Shown: positions 10,015 to 17,050 of the stretch, in pieces | How the letters are laid out: every line of letters starts with the position of its first letter | Numbering within the stretch: position 1 is the stretch's first letter | Assembly (NCBI GenBank): GCA_943369755.1 | Contig: CALROG020000039.1 | Span: forward strand, 1 to 37,831 | Length of the DNA: 37,831 nt | DNA from: CALROG01 sp943369755 | GTDB lineage: Bacteria > Pseudomonadota > Gammaproteobacteria > Burkholderiales > Burkholderiaceae_C | Reading direction: 5' to 3' | Position numbers and translations under genes: made by a program | Notes under the pieces: model-generated | The model's input: only the letters and a program-made list of their open reading frames with translations | Databases searched by the model: none | What the model was told of the DNA's origin: nothing

Positions 10015-10566
10015 ATGCCGAAATCTGTCAGCCGCACCCTCGCCCGGGCAATTGCACGCCACTGGGCCTGGGCGGTCTGCCTGTGGCTGCCGGGCCTGGC
10101 GCTGGCCCAACTCAACCCCGCTTGGGACGGGCACTGGGCTTCAACCGCAAGCACCATCAGCCGCGCCAGCGTGTCACTGCAAATATTGCGCAGAAGCGGG
10201 CAGACCCAGATTATTCAGGATGGTCAGGCTTGTCGGCTCGTGTATGACGGAACCATCTCGCCAGCGGCAGCAGCGCAACGCATCGCCGAGCTTCAGGCGT
10301 GGCAGCTCAAGCCGGAGCACTGGCCCGCTGGCACCCGGCCCGAGCAGCTCGTAGGCCTGAAGAAAGAGTTTGACAGCGCCGCCAGCACCGTTGCCATGCT
10401 TACTGCCCCCAGTTATCGGCGGGCCCGGATTCAAGGCGAGGGCTGCGACGATGCAGACGAAATTTTCTTCGTGCTGCATCAGGGCCAGCGGCTGCTGCGC
10501 ATCCGCTTCCCGTCGGCGGCGCTGGGCGTTGACATCTCTGTGTTCCAGAAAGCCAGCGCGCCCTGA
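10015..10566 (+). CDS. Hypothetical exported protein, 183 residues
   Basis: I do not recognise the family. The N-terminus is a good Sec signal peptide: basic start (MPKSVSRTLARAIARHW), a hydrophobic run AVCLWLPGLALA and a likely cleavage after ALA near residue 30. The mature part of about 150 residues has no membrane segment and two cysteines (in QACRLVYDG and GEGCDDADE) that could form a disulfide in the periplasm. The ATG at 10015 is chosen over 9982 because the latter adds 11 residues before the signal peptide and lies close to the tRNA promoter region. It converges on boxB with 18 bases between stops. No functional link to the box genes is evident. Confidence 0.72.
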   Translation: MPKSVSRTLARAIARHWAWAVCLWLPGLALAQLNPAWDGHWASTASTISRASVSLQILRRSGQTQIIQDGQACRLVYDGTISPAAAAQRIAELQAWQLKPEHWPAGTRPEQLVGLKKEFDSAASTVAMLTAPSYRRARIQGEGCDDADEIFFVLHQGQRLLRIRFPSAALGVDISVFQKASAP

Positions 10567-10584
10567 GTGTGGGCCGCGCCTGGC

Positions 10585-12021
10585 TTAAAGCTTCACGTAC
10601 TGGTATTCGAGCGGGTTGGCATTGATGCCACGGTCTGGCGGCGCGATCCAGCCAGCCATCTTGCCGGGCTCAACGACGCGCTGCATCAGGCTTTTGACAA
10701 AGCGGGTGTCGGCTGGCGTCGGCAGCCAGTCGTCTTTCCTGGCATCGAATTCGGCCTGCGTAATCGGCTCGCCTTGCGGATTGGTCGGCACATTGGCCCA
10801 CACCCCTACCGCCCGGCGAAAACGGGTAGACGGCAACTTGAGCTCAAAAGCCACGCCCGCGCGCTTCAACGCCATGTTCCAGCGCGTCACGCCGACGTTG
10901 CAGTCTTTCACGTATTCAAGGCGGGTAACCTCGTTCATGCCGTTGCGCACGGAAATGGTCTCGTTCTTGATGCCGCCCTGCCCGGTGCTGCCAACACCTG
11001 GCACCTGAATGCTCATCTCGGTTCCGGCCTCCACATGGTCGGTGAACTTGGCTTCGTCGGGTCGGCCCTTGATGCCGTTGCTGAAGTAATTGGCCGCATT
11101 GGACGAGGCCTCCGAGCCAAACAGGTCCAGCGAACTGGTGAACCAGAAGTTCATGAATTTCTGGACCGTGGGCAGGTCAATCACGCCGGCGTTGCGCAGC
11201 GTGGCGACATCGTCGGTGTCGAGTTCTTTCATCACTTCCAGCGTGCGCTTGATGACACGGCCCACGCCGGTTTCGCCCACAAACATGTGGTGGGCCTCTT
11301 CTGTCAGCATGAAGCGCGTGGTGCGCGCCAGCGGATCAAACGCCGACTCAGCGAACGACTTGAGCTGGAACTTGCCGTCGCGGTCGGTGAAGTAGGTGAA
11401 CATGAAGAAGCTCAGCCAGTTGTCCATCGGCTCGTTGAAGGTGCCCAGAATGCGCGGCTTGTCGGCGTCGCCACTGTGGCGCATCAAAAGCTCTTCGGCC
11501 TCTTCACGGCCGTCCCGGCCAAAGTGGGCGTGCAGCAGGTACACCATGGCCCAGAGGTGGCGGCCCTCTTCCACATTCACCTGGAACAGGTTGCGCAGGT
11601 CGTACAGGCTGGGCGCGGTGTGGCCCAGCAGGCGCTGCTGCTCCACCGAAGCCGGCTCGGTGTCGCCTTGCGTCACGATCAGGCGGCGGAAGGTGCTGCG
11701 GTACTCGCCGGGCACGTCTTGCCACACATCCTGGCCCATGTGGTCGCCAAAGCCGATTTTGCGGCCCTCTTCCTTGTCGGCCAGGAAGATGCCCCAGCGG
11801 TAGTCGGGCATGGGGGTGTAGCCGTAGCTGGCCCAGCCTTGCGCGTCCACACCCACGGCAGTGCGCAGGTAGACCTCGTTGGCCTTGAAGTCGCTCGGGC
11901 CCATTTCGTCCCACCAGTTCAGAAAGGCGGGTTGCCAGTGTTCCAGCGCGCGCTGGAGCTGGCGGTTTTCGCCAAGGTGCACGTTGTTGGGGATCAGGGC
12001 TTGCAGGTCGATATTGCTCAT
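10585..12021 (-). CDS. boxB: Benzoyl-CoA 2,3-epoxidase, oxygenase subunit BoxB
   Basis: Diiron monooxygenase that converts benzoyl-CoA to 2,3-epoxybenzoyl-CoA with O2 and electrons supplied by the reductase BoxA. The 478-residue length is typical. All six iron ligands of the family can be placed: Glu122, Glu152 and His155 (EEGRH), Asp213 (FTDRD), and Glu242 and His245 (TEEAHH), each two residues later than I recall for Azoarcus BoxB. The C-terminus (PLEYQYVKL) is complete. Its ATG overlaps the boxC stop (ATGA), and GGAAG lies 5 bases before it, so translation is probably coupled to boxC. boxA, often found next to boxB, is absent: the next gene downstream is an unrelated convergent one. Identification is confident. 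Confidence 0.96.
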   Translation of the reverse strand: MSNIDLQALIPNNVHLGENRQLQRALEHWQPAFLNWWDEMGPSDFKANEVYLRTAVGVDAQGWASYGYTPMPDYRWGIFLADKEEGRKIGFGDHMGQDVWQDVPGEYRSTFRRLIVTQGDTEPASVEQQRLLGHTAPSLYDLRNLFQVNVEEGRHLWAMVYLLHAHFGRDGREEAEELLMRHSGDADKPRILGTFNEPMDNWLSFFMFTYFTDRDGKFQLKSFAESAFDPLARTTRFMLTEEAHHMFVGETGVGRVIKRTLEVMKELDTDDVATLRNAGVIDLPTVQKFMNFWFTSSLDLFGSEASSNAANYFSNGIKGRPDEAKFTDHVEAGTEMSIQVPGVGSTGQGGIKNETISVRNGMNEVTRLEYVKDCNVGVTRWNMALKRAGVAFELKLPSTRFRRAVGVWANVPTNPQGEPITQAEFDARKDDWLPTPADTRFVKSLMQRVVEPGKMAGWIAPPDRGINANPLEYQYVKL

Positions 12022-13709
12022 ATACGCTTCCAGTCGAATTTGGCTTTCTTGCCGGTTCCGAATAATTTCAGGGCTCCGTCCTCACCGACCGCATTGGGAC
12101 GGATGAAAATCCAGTTTTGCCAGGCACTCAGGCGCGCGAACACCCGCGTTTCCATCGTTTCTTTGCCTGTGAAGCGCAAGTTGGCTTCCATGCCGGTCAG
12201 GGCATCGGGTGACAGGCTGGCACGCTCTTCCAGCATGATGCGGATTTCGTCGTCCCAGTCGATGTCGTCTGGCGTCAGCGTTACCAGGCCCAGCGCCAAG
12301 GCTTGGTCGGCGCGCAGCGCGCTGTCTTGCAGGCCCTGCAGCTGGGCAATGGTGTCCGCGTCTTCATTGAAGCGGGTCTGCAACCGGGTCAGGCCATTGA
12401 CCATCGGGTAGCGGCCAAAGTTGGCCGCATTGAGCTGCAGGGTGGGTGCCGCGTCGGGGCTGTCGGGCAAGTCCAGCATGTAAATGCGGTCGCAGGCGGC
12501 GGCCAGCTCATAAAAGGTGCCGACAAAACAGGCACCCTGGTCAACCAGCGCAATCAGCGAGCGGCTGGTCACGTCAAGGCGGGCCAGCGTGCGGCGCAGC
12601 GCACCGATGGTTTCGCGCACCAGCCAATGGGCCTGCTGCGCTTGCAGCACGGCGTCGGCCTGCATCAGCAAATTGGCGTCGCCCCGGGTCTTGAAGACCC
12701 AGGTGCCGGCTTCAAGCTCGTTGGTGCGCAGTTGCAAAATTGCGTCATCCAGCTCGCGTTGCAGCTTCAGCGGCCACCAGTTGGCACCGGCGGCTTCAAT
12801 GGCTGCGGGCGTGGACTCAATCGCCGACGCAGGGGCACTGACGGTGATGGTGACGATGCGCGCGGCGCGGTCTACTTGGGCATCCACCAGGCTGTAGTGG
12901 TAGCCCAGCGTATCGATGATGCAGCCCAGGGGCTTGAGTTCAATGCCATTTTGGGCTGTAGCCCGCGTGGATACTGCGCGAGCCGCTTCAATTTCTGTAG
13001 CAATCAGGGCGTCGAACTGCTGTGGCTTGGCATGCGCATCGATCAGCTTCCAGTCTTTGGCGCGGTCGGCGCGCACGCCTTCGCTGGTGGTGCAGAAGAT
13101 GTCCGCCAGATCGCGGCGAACTTTGCGTTTGTCAGTTACCCGGGTCAAACCGCCAGTGCCAGGCAGCACGCCCAGCAGCGGCACTTCGGGCAGGCTCACG
13201 GTGCTGGAGCGGTCATCCACCATCACGATGCGGTCGCAGGCCAGAGCCAGCTCATAGCCGCCCCCGGCGCAGGCACCGGTGACGGCGGCGATGGCCTTCA
13301 GGCCGTCATGGCGCGAAGAATCTTCCAGGCCGTTACGGGTTTCATTGGTGAACTTGCAGAAGTTCACCTTCCAGGCGTGGGTGCTCAGGCCCAGCATGTA
13401 GATGTTGGCGCCCGAGCACCAGATTTTTTCCTTGCCCGACTCAAACACCACCACTTTGACGGCCGGATGTTCGAAGCGGATGCGGTTGAGCGCGTCGTGC
13501 AGCTCGATGTCAACGCCCAGGTCGTAGCTGTTGAGCTTGAGCTTGTAGCCGGGTTTGATGCCGCCGTCTTCATTGATGTCCAGCTTCAGGCGCGCTACAT
13601 CGCCCTGTACCGCAAGTGTCCAGTGCTGGTAGCGACTGGGGTGCGTCTCAAAACGCACCAGTTCGCGTTCGCCCTGCTTGAACAGCAGGGGTTCGGTCAT
13701 GGCGTTCAT
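12018..13709 (-). CDS. boxC: 2,3-epoxybenzoyl-CoA dihydrolase (benzoyl-CoA-dihydrodiol lyase) BoxC
   Basis: Crotonase-superfamily ring-opening enzyme that hydrolyses 2,3-epoxybenzoyl-CoA to 3,4-dehydroadipyl-CoA semialdehyde and formate. The 563-residue product has the long, duplicated crotonase architecture typical of BoxC: first half with CSGANIYMLGLSTHAWKVNF and GACAGGGYELALACDRIVMV (oxyanion hole), second half with TFYELAAACDRIYMLDLPD. The start at 13709 has AAAGGAG 7 bases upstream; an in-frame ATG at 13700 is the alternative. It is the first gene after boxR and overlaps boxB by 4 bases. Residues about 237-253 are encoded by a copy of the dispersed palindromic repeat, read in frame; that segment is Ala-rich (ATEIEAARAVSTRATAQ). 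Identification is confident. Confidence 0.95.
   Translation of the reverse strand: MNAMTEPLLFKQGERELVRFETHPSRYQHWTLAVQGDVARLKLDINEDGGIKPGYKLKLNSYDLGVDIELHDALNRIRFEHPAVKVVVFESGKEKIWCSGANIYMLGLSTHAWKVNFCKFTNETRNGLEDSSRHDGLKAIAAVTGACAGGGYELALACDRIVMVDDRSSTVSLPEVPLLGVLPGTGGLTRVTDKRKVRRDLADIFCTTSEGVRADRAKDWKLIDAHAKPQQFDALIATEIEAARAVSTRATAQNGIELKPLGCIIDTLGYHYSLVDAQVDRAARIVTITVSAPASAIESTPAAIEAAGANWWPLKLQRELDDAILQLRTNELEAGTWVFKTRGDANLLMQADAVLQAQQAHWLVRETIGALRRTLARLDVTSRSLIALVDQGACFVGTFYELAAACDRIYMLDLPDSPDAAPTLQLNAANFGRYPMVNGLTRLQTRFNEDADTIAQLQGLQDSALRADQALALGLVTLTPDDIDWDDEIRIMLEERASLSPDALTGMEANLRFTGKETMETRVFARLSAWQNWIFIRPNAVGEDGALKLFGTGKKAKFDWKRI
12951..13001 (-). repeat. Dispersed palindromic element, copy A, inside boxC
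   Basis: On the minus strand this runs GCTACA at 13001, GCGGCT ending at 12981, then a 12-base middle, ACGCGGGCT at 12968-12960 and ACAGCCC. By eye, 36 of 50 positions match the 27251 copy without gaps. It is in the same orientation and frame as boxC (GCT-ACA read as Ala-Thr) and carries no stop codon. Confidence 0.75.
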
Positions 13710-13770
13710 ACAAAGGCTCCTTTAATTTTGATGGCGACTGGGCACCCGGGTCGCAAGGCCAGGGGCACCG

Positions 13771-13840
13771 CGGAACCGGCTTTGCCGGGCCGCTGGTGGC
13801 GCCCCCTTGAGGGGGAGGCGCCGAAGGCGCTTCGGGGGGG
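13771..13840. repeat. GC-rich triple-hairpin intergenic repeat between boxR and boxC
   Basis: Three small hairpins lie in tandem: CCGGC-TTT-GCCGG (13776-13788), CCCCC-TTGA-GGGGG (13802-13815) and GCGCC-GAA-GGCGC (13818-13830), followed by a run of G. From memory, similar CCCCCTTGAGGGGG elements are common between genes in Comamonadaceae. On the boxR-boxC transcript it would form stable RNA structure, possibly reducing read-through or protecting the boxCB mRNA end; that is inference. Confidence 0.6.
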
Positions 13841-13846
13841 GAATGT

Positions 13847-14746
13847 TCATTTGGGAACGGCACGTTCCAGGTCTTTGAGTGATTGTTTGACAGTGCGCGC
13901 AGCCGTATCCACCACCGCGTCGGCGCGGGCATAAAGGGCTTCGCGGCTGGCCAAAATGCGGCGAATGTCGTCCAGCGCCTCGCGGGTGGCGCCGCCCTTG
14001 GTGTTGTCACCGGCGTCAAACGGCCGCATGTCGCCCTGTGCCACTACCCGGCTCATGTGTTCTTCCGGGCTGGCCTTGAGCCAGACACAGTAAAAGTGGC
14101 TTTGCAGCAAGTCAAACGTATCGCGCTCGCTGACGATGCTGCCGCCGGTGGTCATGACCACGCCCTCGGGGTGCTCTTCGGCAATGCGCAAGAGCGCGCG
14201 GCGCTCATAACGGCGGTACCCGGCCTGGCCGTGCAGCAGCAATATCTCGTTCATGCTGGTGCCCGCTTCACGCTCGATTTCGCGGTCCAGCTCCACGAAC
14301 GGCACACCGCGCTGCGCGGCCAGGTGCTCGCCCAGCGTGGTCTTGCCCGCCCCGCGCAGGCCGATCAACGCCACCCGCTGCTCGCGGCCCTGGGCATCAC
14401 TCAGGCCGAAGGCGCTGCCCAGCAAGGCATGGGCCTGGTCAAGCTGGCCGTCGTCCAGCCGGGCCAGCAAGCCGTGCAACCGCGCCAGCGCGGGGCGAGG
14501 GGCGTCTTGCAGCAGCTCAAGAATTGAAATGTTCAGTGCTCGGGCCGCAGACTCCAGCGAGTTGATCGACACATTGCCCTTGCCGCTTTCCACGTCAGCC
14601 AAAAAGCGTTCACTCAAGCCGGAGTCTGTCGCCAGCACCTTGCGCGTCATGCCGCGCCTGGCACGCCAGGCACGCACCCGCGCACCCAGTTCAACCAGCG
14701 TCGGTTTACTGTCTGCTTCAGCTTCGGTTTCGCTCATCACCAACAT
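13847..14746 (-). CDS. boxR: BoxR-type regulator: XRE helix-turn-helix fused to shikimate-kinase-like domain
   Basis: Benzoyl-CoA-responsive repressor of the BzdR/BoxR family. The 299-residue product has an N-terminal XRE-type helix-turn-helix (about 16-80; GARVRAWRARRGMTRKVLA, SGLSERFLADVESGKGNVS), a short linker, and a shikimate-kinase-like domain (about 122-295) with an intact Walker A, GLRGAGKTT at 129-137, and FVELDREIE. In this family the kinase-like domain binds benzoyl-CoA rather than shikimate. It is first in the leftward boxR-boxC-boxB set and is divergent from the flavodoxin-bclA-transporter set, so it is well placed to control both. The start may be 14746 or the in-frame ATG at 14737; neither has a strong ribosome-binding site. 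Confidence 0.93.
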   Translation of the reverse strand: MLVMSETEAEADSKPTLVELGARVRAWRARRGMTRKVLATDSGLSERFLADVESGKGNVSINSLESAARALNISILELLQDAPRPALARLHGLLARLDDGQLDQAHALLGSAFGLSDAQGREQRVALIGLRGAGKTTLGEHLAAQRGVPFVELDREIEREAGTSMNEILLLHGQAGYRRYERRALLRIAEEHPEGVVMTTGGSIVSERDTFDLLQSHFYCVWLKASPEEHMSRVVAQGDMRPFDAGDNTKGGATREALDDIRRILASREALYARADAVVDTAARTVKQSLKDLERAVPK

Positions 14747-14772
14747 GATCGGGCCCAGAATTTGATAGTTGT

Positions 14773-14800
14773 TTGACGCACATCAAGATTGCAGTATACT
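14773..14800 (+). promoter_or_regulatory. Putative sigma-70 promoter for the flavodoxin-bclA-transporter set
   Basis: TTGACG at 14773-14778 and TATACT at 14795-14800 are separated by 16 bases, close to the sigma-70 consensus. GGAG at 14841-14844 is the ribosome-binding site of the first gene (ATG 14854), giving a 5' leader of about 45 bases. This is the strongest promoter-like sequence noticed in the window. Confidence 0.65.
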
Positions 14801-14833
14801 TCCTATAAATCAACGGTCAAGCAGTTTATTGCA
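14790..14833. promoter_or_regulatory. Putative BoxR operator region (two TGCA cores)
   Basis: TGCA occurs at 14790-14793, between the -35 and -10 boxes, and at 14830-14833, exactly 40 bases apart (about four helical turns) in an A/T-rich context. BzdR/BoxR-family regulators have been reported to recognise TGCA-containing repeats. The first core abuts the palindrome AGTATACT that contains the -10 box, so binding would block the promoter. Assignment as operator is inference from position and family. Confidence 0.45.
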
Positions 14834-14853
14834 TATTTCAGGAGTTCCCATCC

Positions 14854-15318
14854 ATGAAGCTCAAGATTCTCGTCGGCACCATGACCAGCACCGCTGACTA
14901 TGTGGCGCAGGCGATTCAAATGGACTGCGCCGATCTGGTGGATGAGATTGAAGTCGCGCTGATGGACGGCCTGGACATCAGCGCCTTTGATGAAAATGCA
15001 CTTTATCTCATTTGCAGCTCCACCTATGGGTCAGGCGATGTGCCCGACAACGCCCGTGCGCTGTATGAGTCTCTGGACAGCGCACCAAAATACCTGGGCC
15101 ATGTGCGCTACGGCGTGATTGCGCTGGGCGACCGTACCTATCAGCAGACCTTCTGCTTTGGCGGCAAGAAGTTCGATGAGCGCCTGACCGACCTGGGTGC
15201 CCAGCGGGTTGGCGAGGTCTGGTGCCACGACGCCAGCGCGGGCACCCTGCCCGAAGAACTGGGCGCGGCCTGGTGCCGCGAGTGGCTGGCCACGGCATTG
15301 ATCCCGGCTGTCGCTTGA
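14854..15318 (+). CDS. Flavodoxin / MioC-like FMN protein
   Basis: Short-chain flavodoxin-fold electron carrier of 154 residues. The phosphate-binding loop of FMN is GTMTSTADYVA (residues 8-18), followed by CSSTYGSGDVPDNA (about 52-65) and ALGDRTYQQTFCFGGKKFDERL (about 91-112, given here only as a landmark), matching MioC and sulfite-reductase flavodoxin domains. It is the first gene behind the box promoter, 75 bases before benzoate-CoA ligase, and so is expected to be induced with the pathway. Since boxA is absent from the window, this flavodoxin is a plausible electron donor or intermediate for BoxB, but no reductase partner is seen here. Family assignment is firm; pathway role is inferred. 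Confidence 0.85.
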   Translation: MKLKILVGTMTSTADYVAQAIQMDCADLVDEIEVALMDGLDISAFDENALYLICSSTYGSGDVPDNARALYESLDSAPKYLGHVRYGVIALGDRTYQQTFCFGGKKFDERLTDLGAQRVGEVWCHDASAGTLPEELGAAWCREWLATALIPAVA

Positions 15319-15331
15319 ATTCAAGCCAAAT

Positions 15332-15381
15332 TCGCCTGTAGCCCGCATATACACTGCGGGAGCCGCTATAAAAACAGGAGC
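15332..15381 (-). repeat. Dispersed palindromic element, copy B, in the bclA leader
   Basis: On the minus strand it reads GCTCCTG at its start (15381), TATAGCGGCT ending at 15361, CCCGCA...ATGCGGGCT (15360-15340) and ACAGG. CCCGCA and TGCGGG form a 6-bp stem. On the plus strand its end supplies AGGAG at 15376-15380, one of two candidate ribosome-binding sites of bclA. By eye, 34 of 50 bases match copy D without gaps. Confidence 0.75.
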
Positions 15382-15393
15382 ATACGAGGCCCC

Positions 15394-16971
15394 ATGAATC
15401 TGAGCCACGTCGACCACAGCGCCAGCCCACCGCTGGTAGTGATACCGCGCCAATACAACGCCGCCCATGATTTGCTGGCCCGCAACACATCGCGTCCCGA
15501 CAAGGCGGCCTTCATTGATGCCAGCACCGGCGCGCGCCTGAGTTACGGCGAGCTGGCCACTCAGGCGCAGCGGCTGGCCAATGCATTGCGCGCCAGGGGC
15601 CTGGCCCCCGAAACCCGGGTAATGGTTGCGATGCTCGACACGCCTGAATGGCCGGTGGTGTTTCTGGGCTGCATGCTGGCGGGGGTGGTACCGGTGGCGG
15701 CCAACACGTTGCTGACCGCCTCCGACTTTGAGTTCATGCTTCGCGACTCACGCGCCCAGGCGCTATTTGTGTCGCAGCCGCTGCTGGCAACATTCGAGCC
15801 GCTTTTAGGGGCCGCGACTTCAATCTCTCAGGTGTTTGTGGCCGGCAGTGACCGCGAGAATTCGGTCGCCGCGCTGGTTCAGACGGGCGACGCCACGCCC
15901 TGGCAGGCAGACACCTGCGCCGACGACGCGGCCTTCTGGCTTTACTCCAGCGGCTCGACCGGCACGCCCAAGGGCACGGTGCATTTGCACAGCCACCTGA
16001 TCCAGACGGCCGAGCTGTACGCCCGCCCGGTACTGGGCATCCGCGAAAGTGATGTGGTGTATTCCGCTGCAAAGCTGTTCTTTGCCTATGGCCTGGGCAA
16101 TGGCCTGACCTTCCCGATGAGCGTCGGGGCCACGGCAGTGCTGCTGCCAGGGCGTCCCACGCCCGCTGATGTCTTTGGGGTGTTGAAAAAATACCAGGCG
16201 ACCATTTTTTATGGTGTGCCCACGCTCTACGCCGCGCTGCTGGCAGACCCGGGCCGCGCCACATCCACCGAACTGGCGCTGCGCGTATGCGCCAGCGCAG
16301 GCGAAGCACTGCCGGCTGAAATTGGCCGCAAGTGGACCGCCGAGTACGGCAGTGAAATTCTGGACGGCATTGGCTCCACCGAGATGCTGCACATCTTTCT
16401 GAGCAACCGGCCCGGCAAAGTGCGCTACGGCAGCACCGGCCAGGCGGTTCCCGGCTACGCGCTGCGCATCGTGGCGGACGATGGTCAGGAATGTGGTGTG
16501 GGCGAAATTGGCGAGTTGCAGATCAGCGGCCCCACTGCCGCCCTGATGTACTGGAACAACCGCGCCAGGACCAAGGCCACCTTCTGCGGCGAGTGGACGC
16601 GCTCGGGCGACAAATACACCCGCCACCGTGACGAGAATGGGGACGACTACTACACCTACGGCGGGCGCAGCGACGACATGCTCAAGGTCGGCGGGATCTA
16701 TGTGAGCCCGTTCGAGGTAGAGGCCAGCCTCATGACGCACCCTGCCGTGCTGGAGGCCGCCGTGATTGGCGTCGCCGATACAGACGATCTGGTCAAGCCC
16801 AAGGCCTATGTGGTGCTCAAGTCCGGGCAGGCCGTCACGGCCGATGCGCTCAAGGCCCACGTGAAAAACCAGCTTGCCCCCTACAAATACCCGCGCTGGA
16901 TCGAGTTTGTGACCGAGTTGCCCAAAACCGCGACTGGCAAAATCCAGCGGTTCAAGCTGCGCGGGCGCTGA
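15394..16971 (+). CDS. bclA: Benzoate-CoA ligase family protein
   Basis: ATP-dependent formation of benzoyl-CoA, the first committed step of the box pathway. The 525-residue protein belongs to the ANL superfamily: P-loop-like motif YSSGSTGTPKG at residues 184-194, then SAAKLFFAYGLGNGLTFPMS and GIGSTEMLHIF, the hinge YGGRSDDMLKVGGIYVSPFE, and the C-terminal catalytic lysine in TATGKIQRFKLRGR. These match benzoate-CoA ligases rather than acetate or long-chain enzymes. Either AGGAG (15376-15380) or GAGG (15386-15389) could be the ribosome-binding site. It lies between the flavodoxin and transporter genes, all in one direction. Substrates such as 2-aminobenzoate or 4-hydroxybenzoate are possible, but the box neighbours favour benzoate. 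Confidence 0.93.
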   Translation: MNLSHVDHSASPPLVVIPRQYNAAHDLLARNTSRPDKAAFIDASTGARLSYGELATQAQRLANALRARGLAPETRVMVAMLDTPEWPVVFLGCMLAGVVPVAANTLLTASDFEFMLRDSRAQALFVSQPLLATFEPLLGAATSISQVFVAGSDRENSVAALVQTGDATPWQADTCADDAAFWLYSSGSTGTPKGTVHLHSHLIQTAELYARPVLGIRESDVVYSAAKLFFAYGLGNGLTFPMSVGATAVLLPGRPTPADVFGVLKKYQATIFYGVPTLYAALLADPGRATSTELALRVCASAGEALPAEIGRKWTAEYGSEILDGIGSTEMLHIFLSNRPGKVRYGSTGQAVPGYALRIVADDGQECGVGEIGELQISGPTAALMYWNNRARTKATFCGEWTRSGDKYTRHRDENGDDYYTYGGRSDDMLKVGGIYVSPFEVEASLMTHPAVLEAAVIGVADTDDLVKPKAYVVLKSGQAVTADALKAHVKNQLAPYKYPRWIEFVTELPKTATGKIQRFKLRGR

Positions 16972-17050
16972 GATATCGGGGTAAGCCATGTTGCGTGCCC
17001 CTTGCGACTTCGGGTAAATTACTTTAAGCCTAAACAAAAAGGAGATCCTC

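Noticed and set aside
10567..12411. Long plus-strand ORF opposite boxB
   Set aside because: It mirrors boxB in a high-GC region, has low-complexity His/Gln/Ala/Val-rich translation, and boxB itself has all family motifs.
12303..13934. Long plus-strand ORF opposite boxC
   Set aside because: Antisense shadow of boxC in GC-rich DNA with no recognisable domain.
13847..14746. Housekeeping shikimate kinase (aroK)
   Set aside because: The N-terminal XRE domain and box neighbours identify it as BoxR; the kinase-like domain is a sensor in this family.
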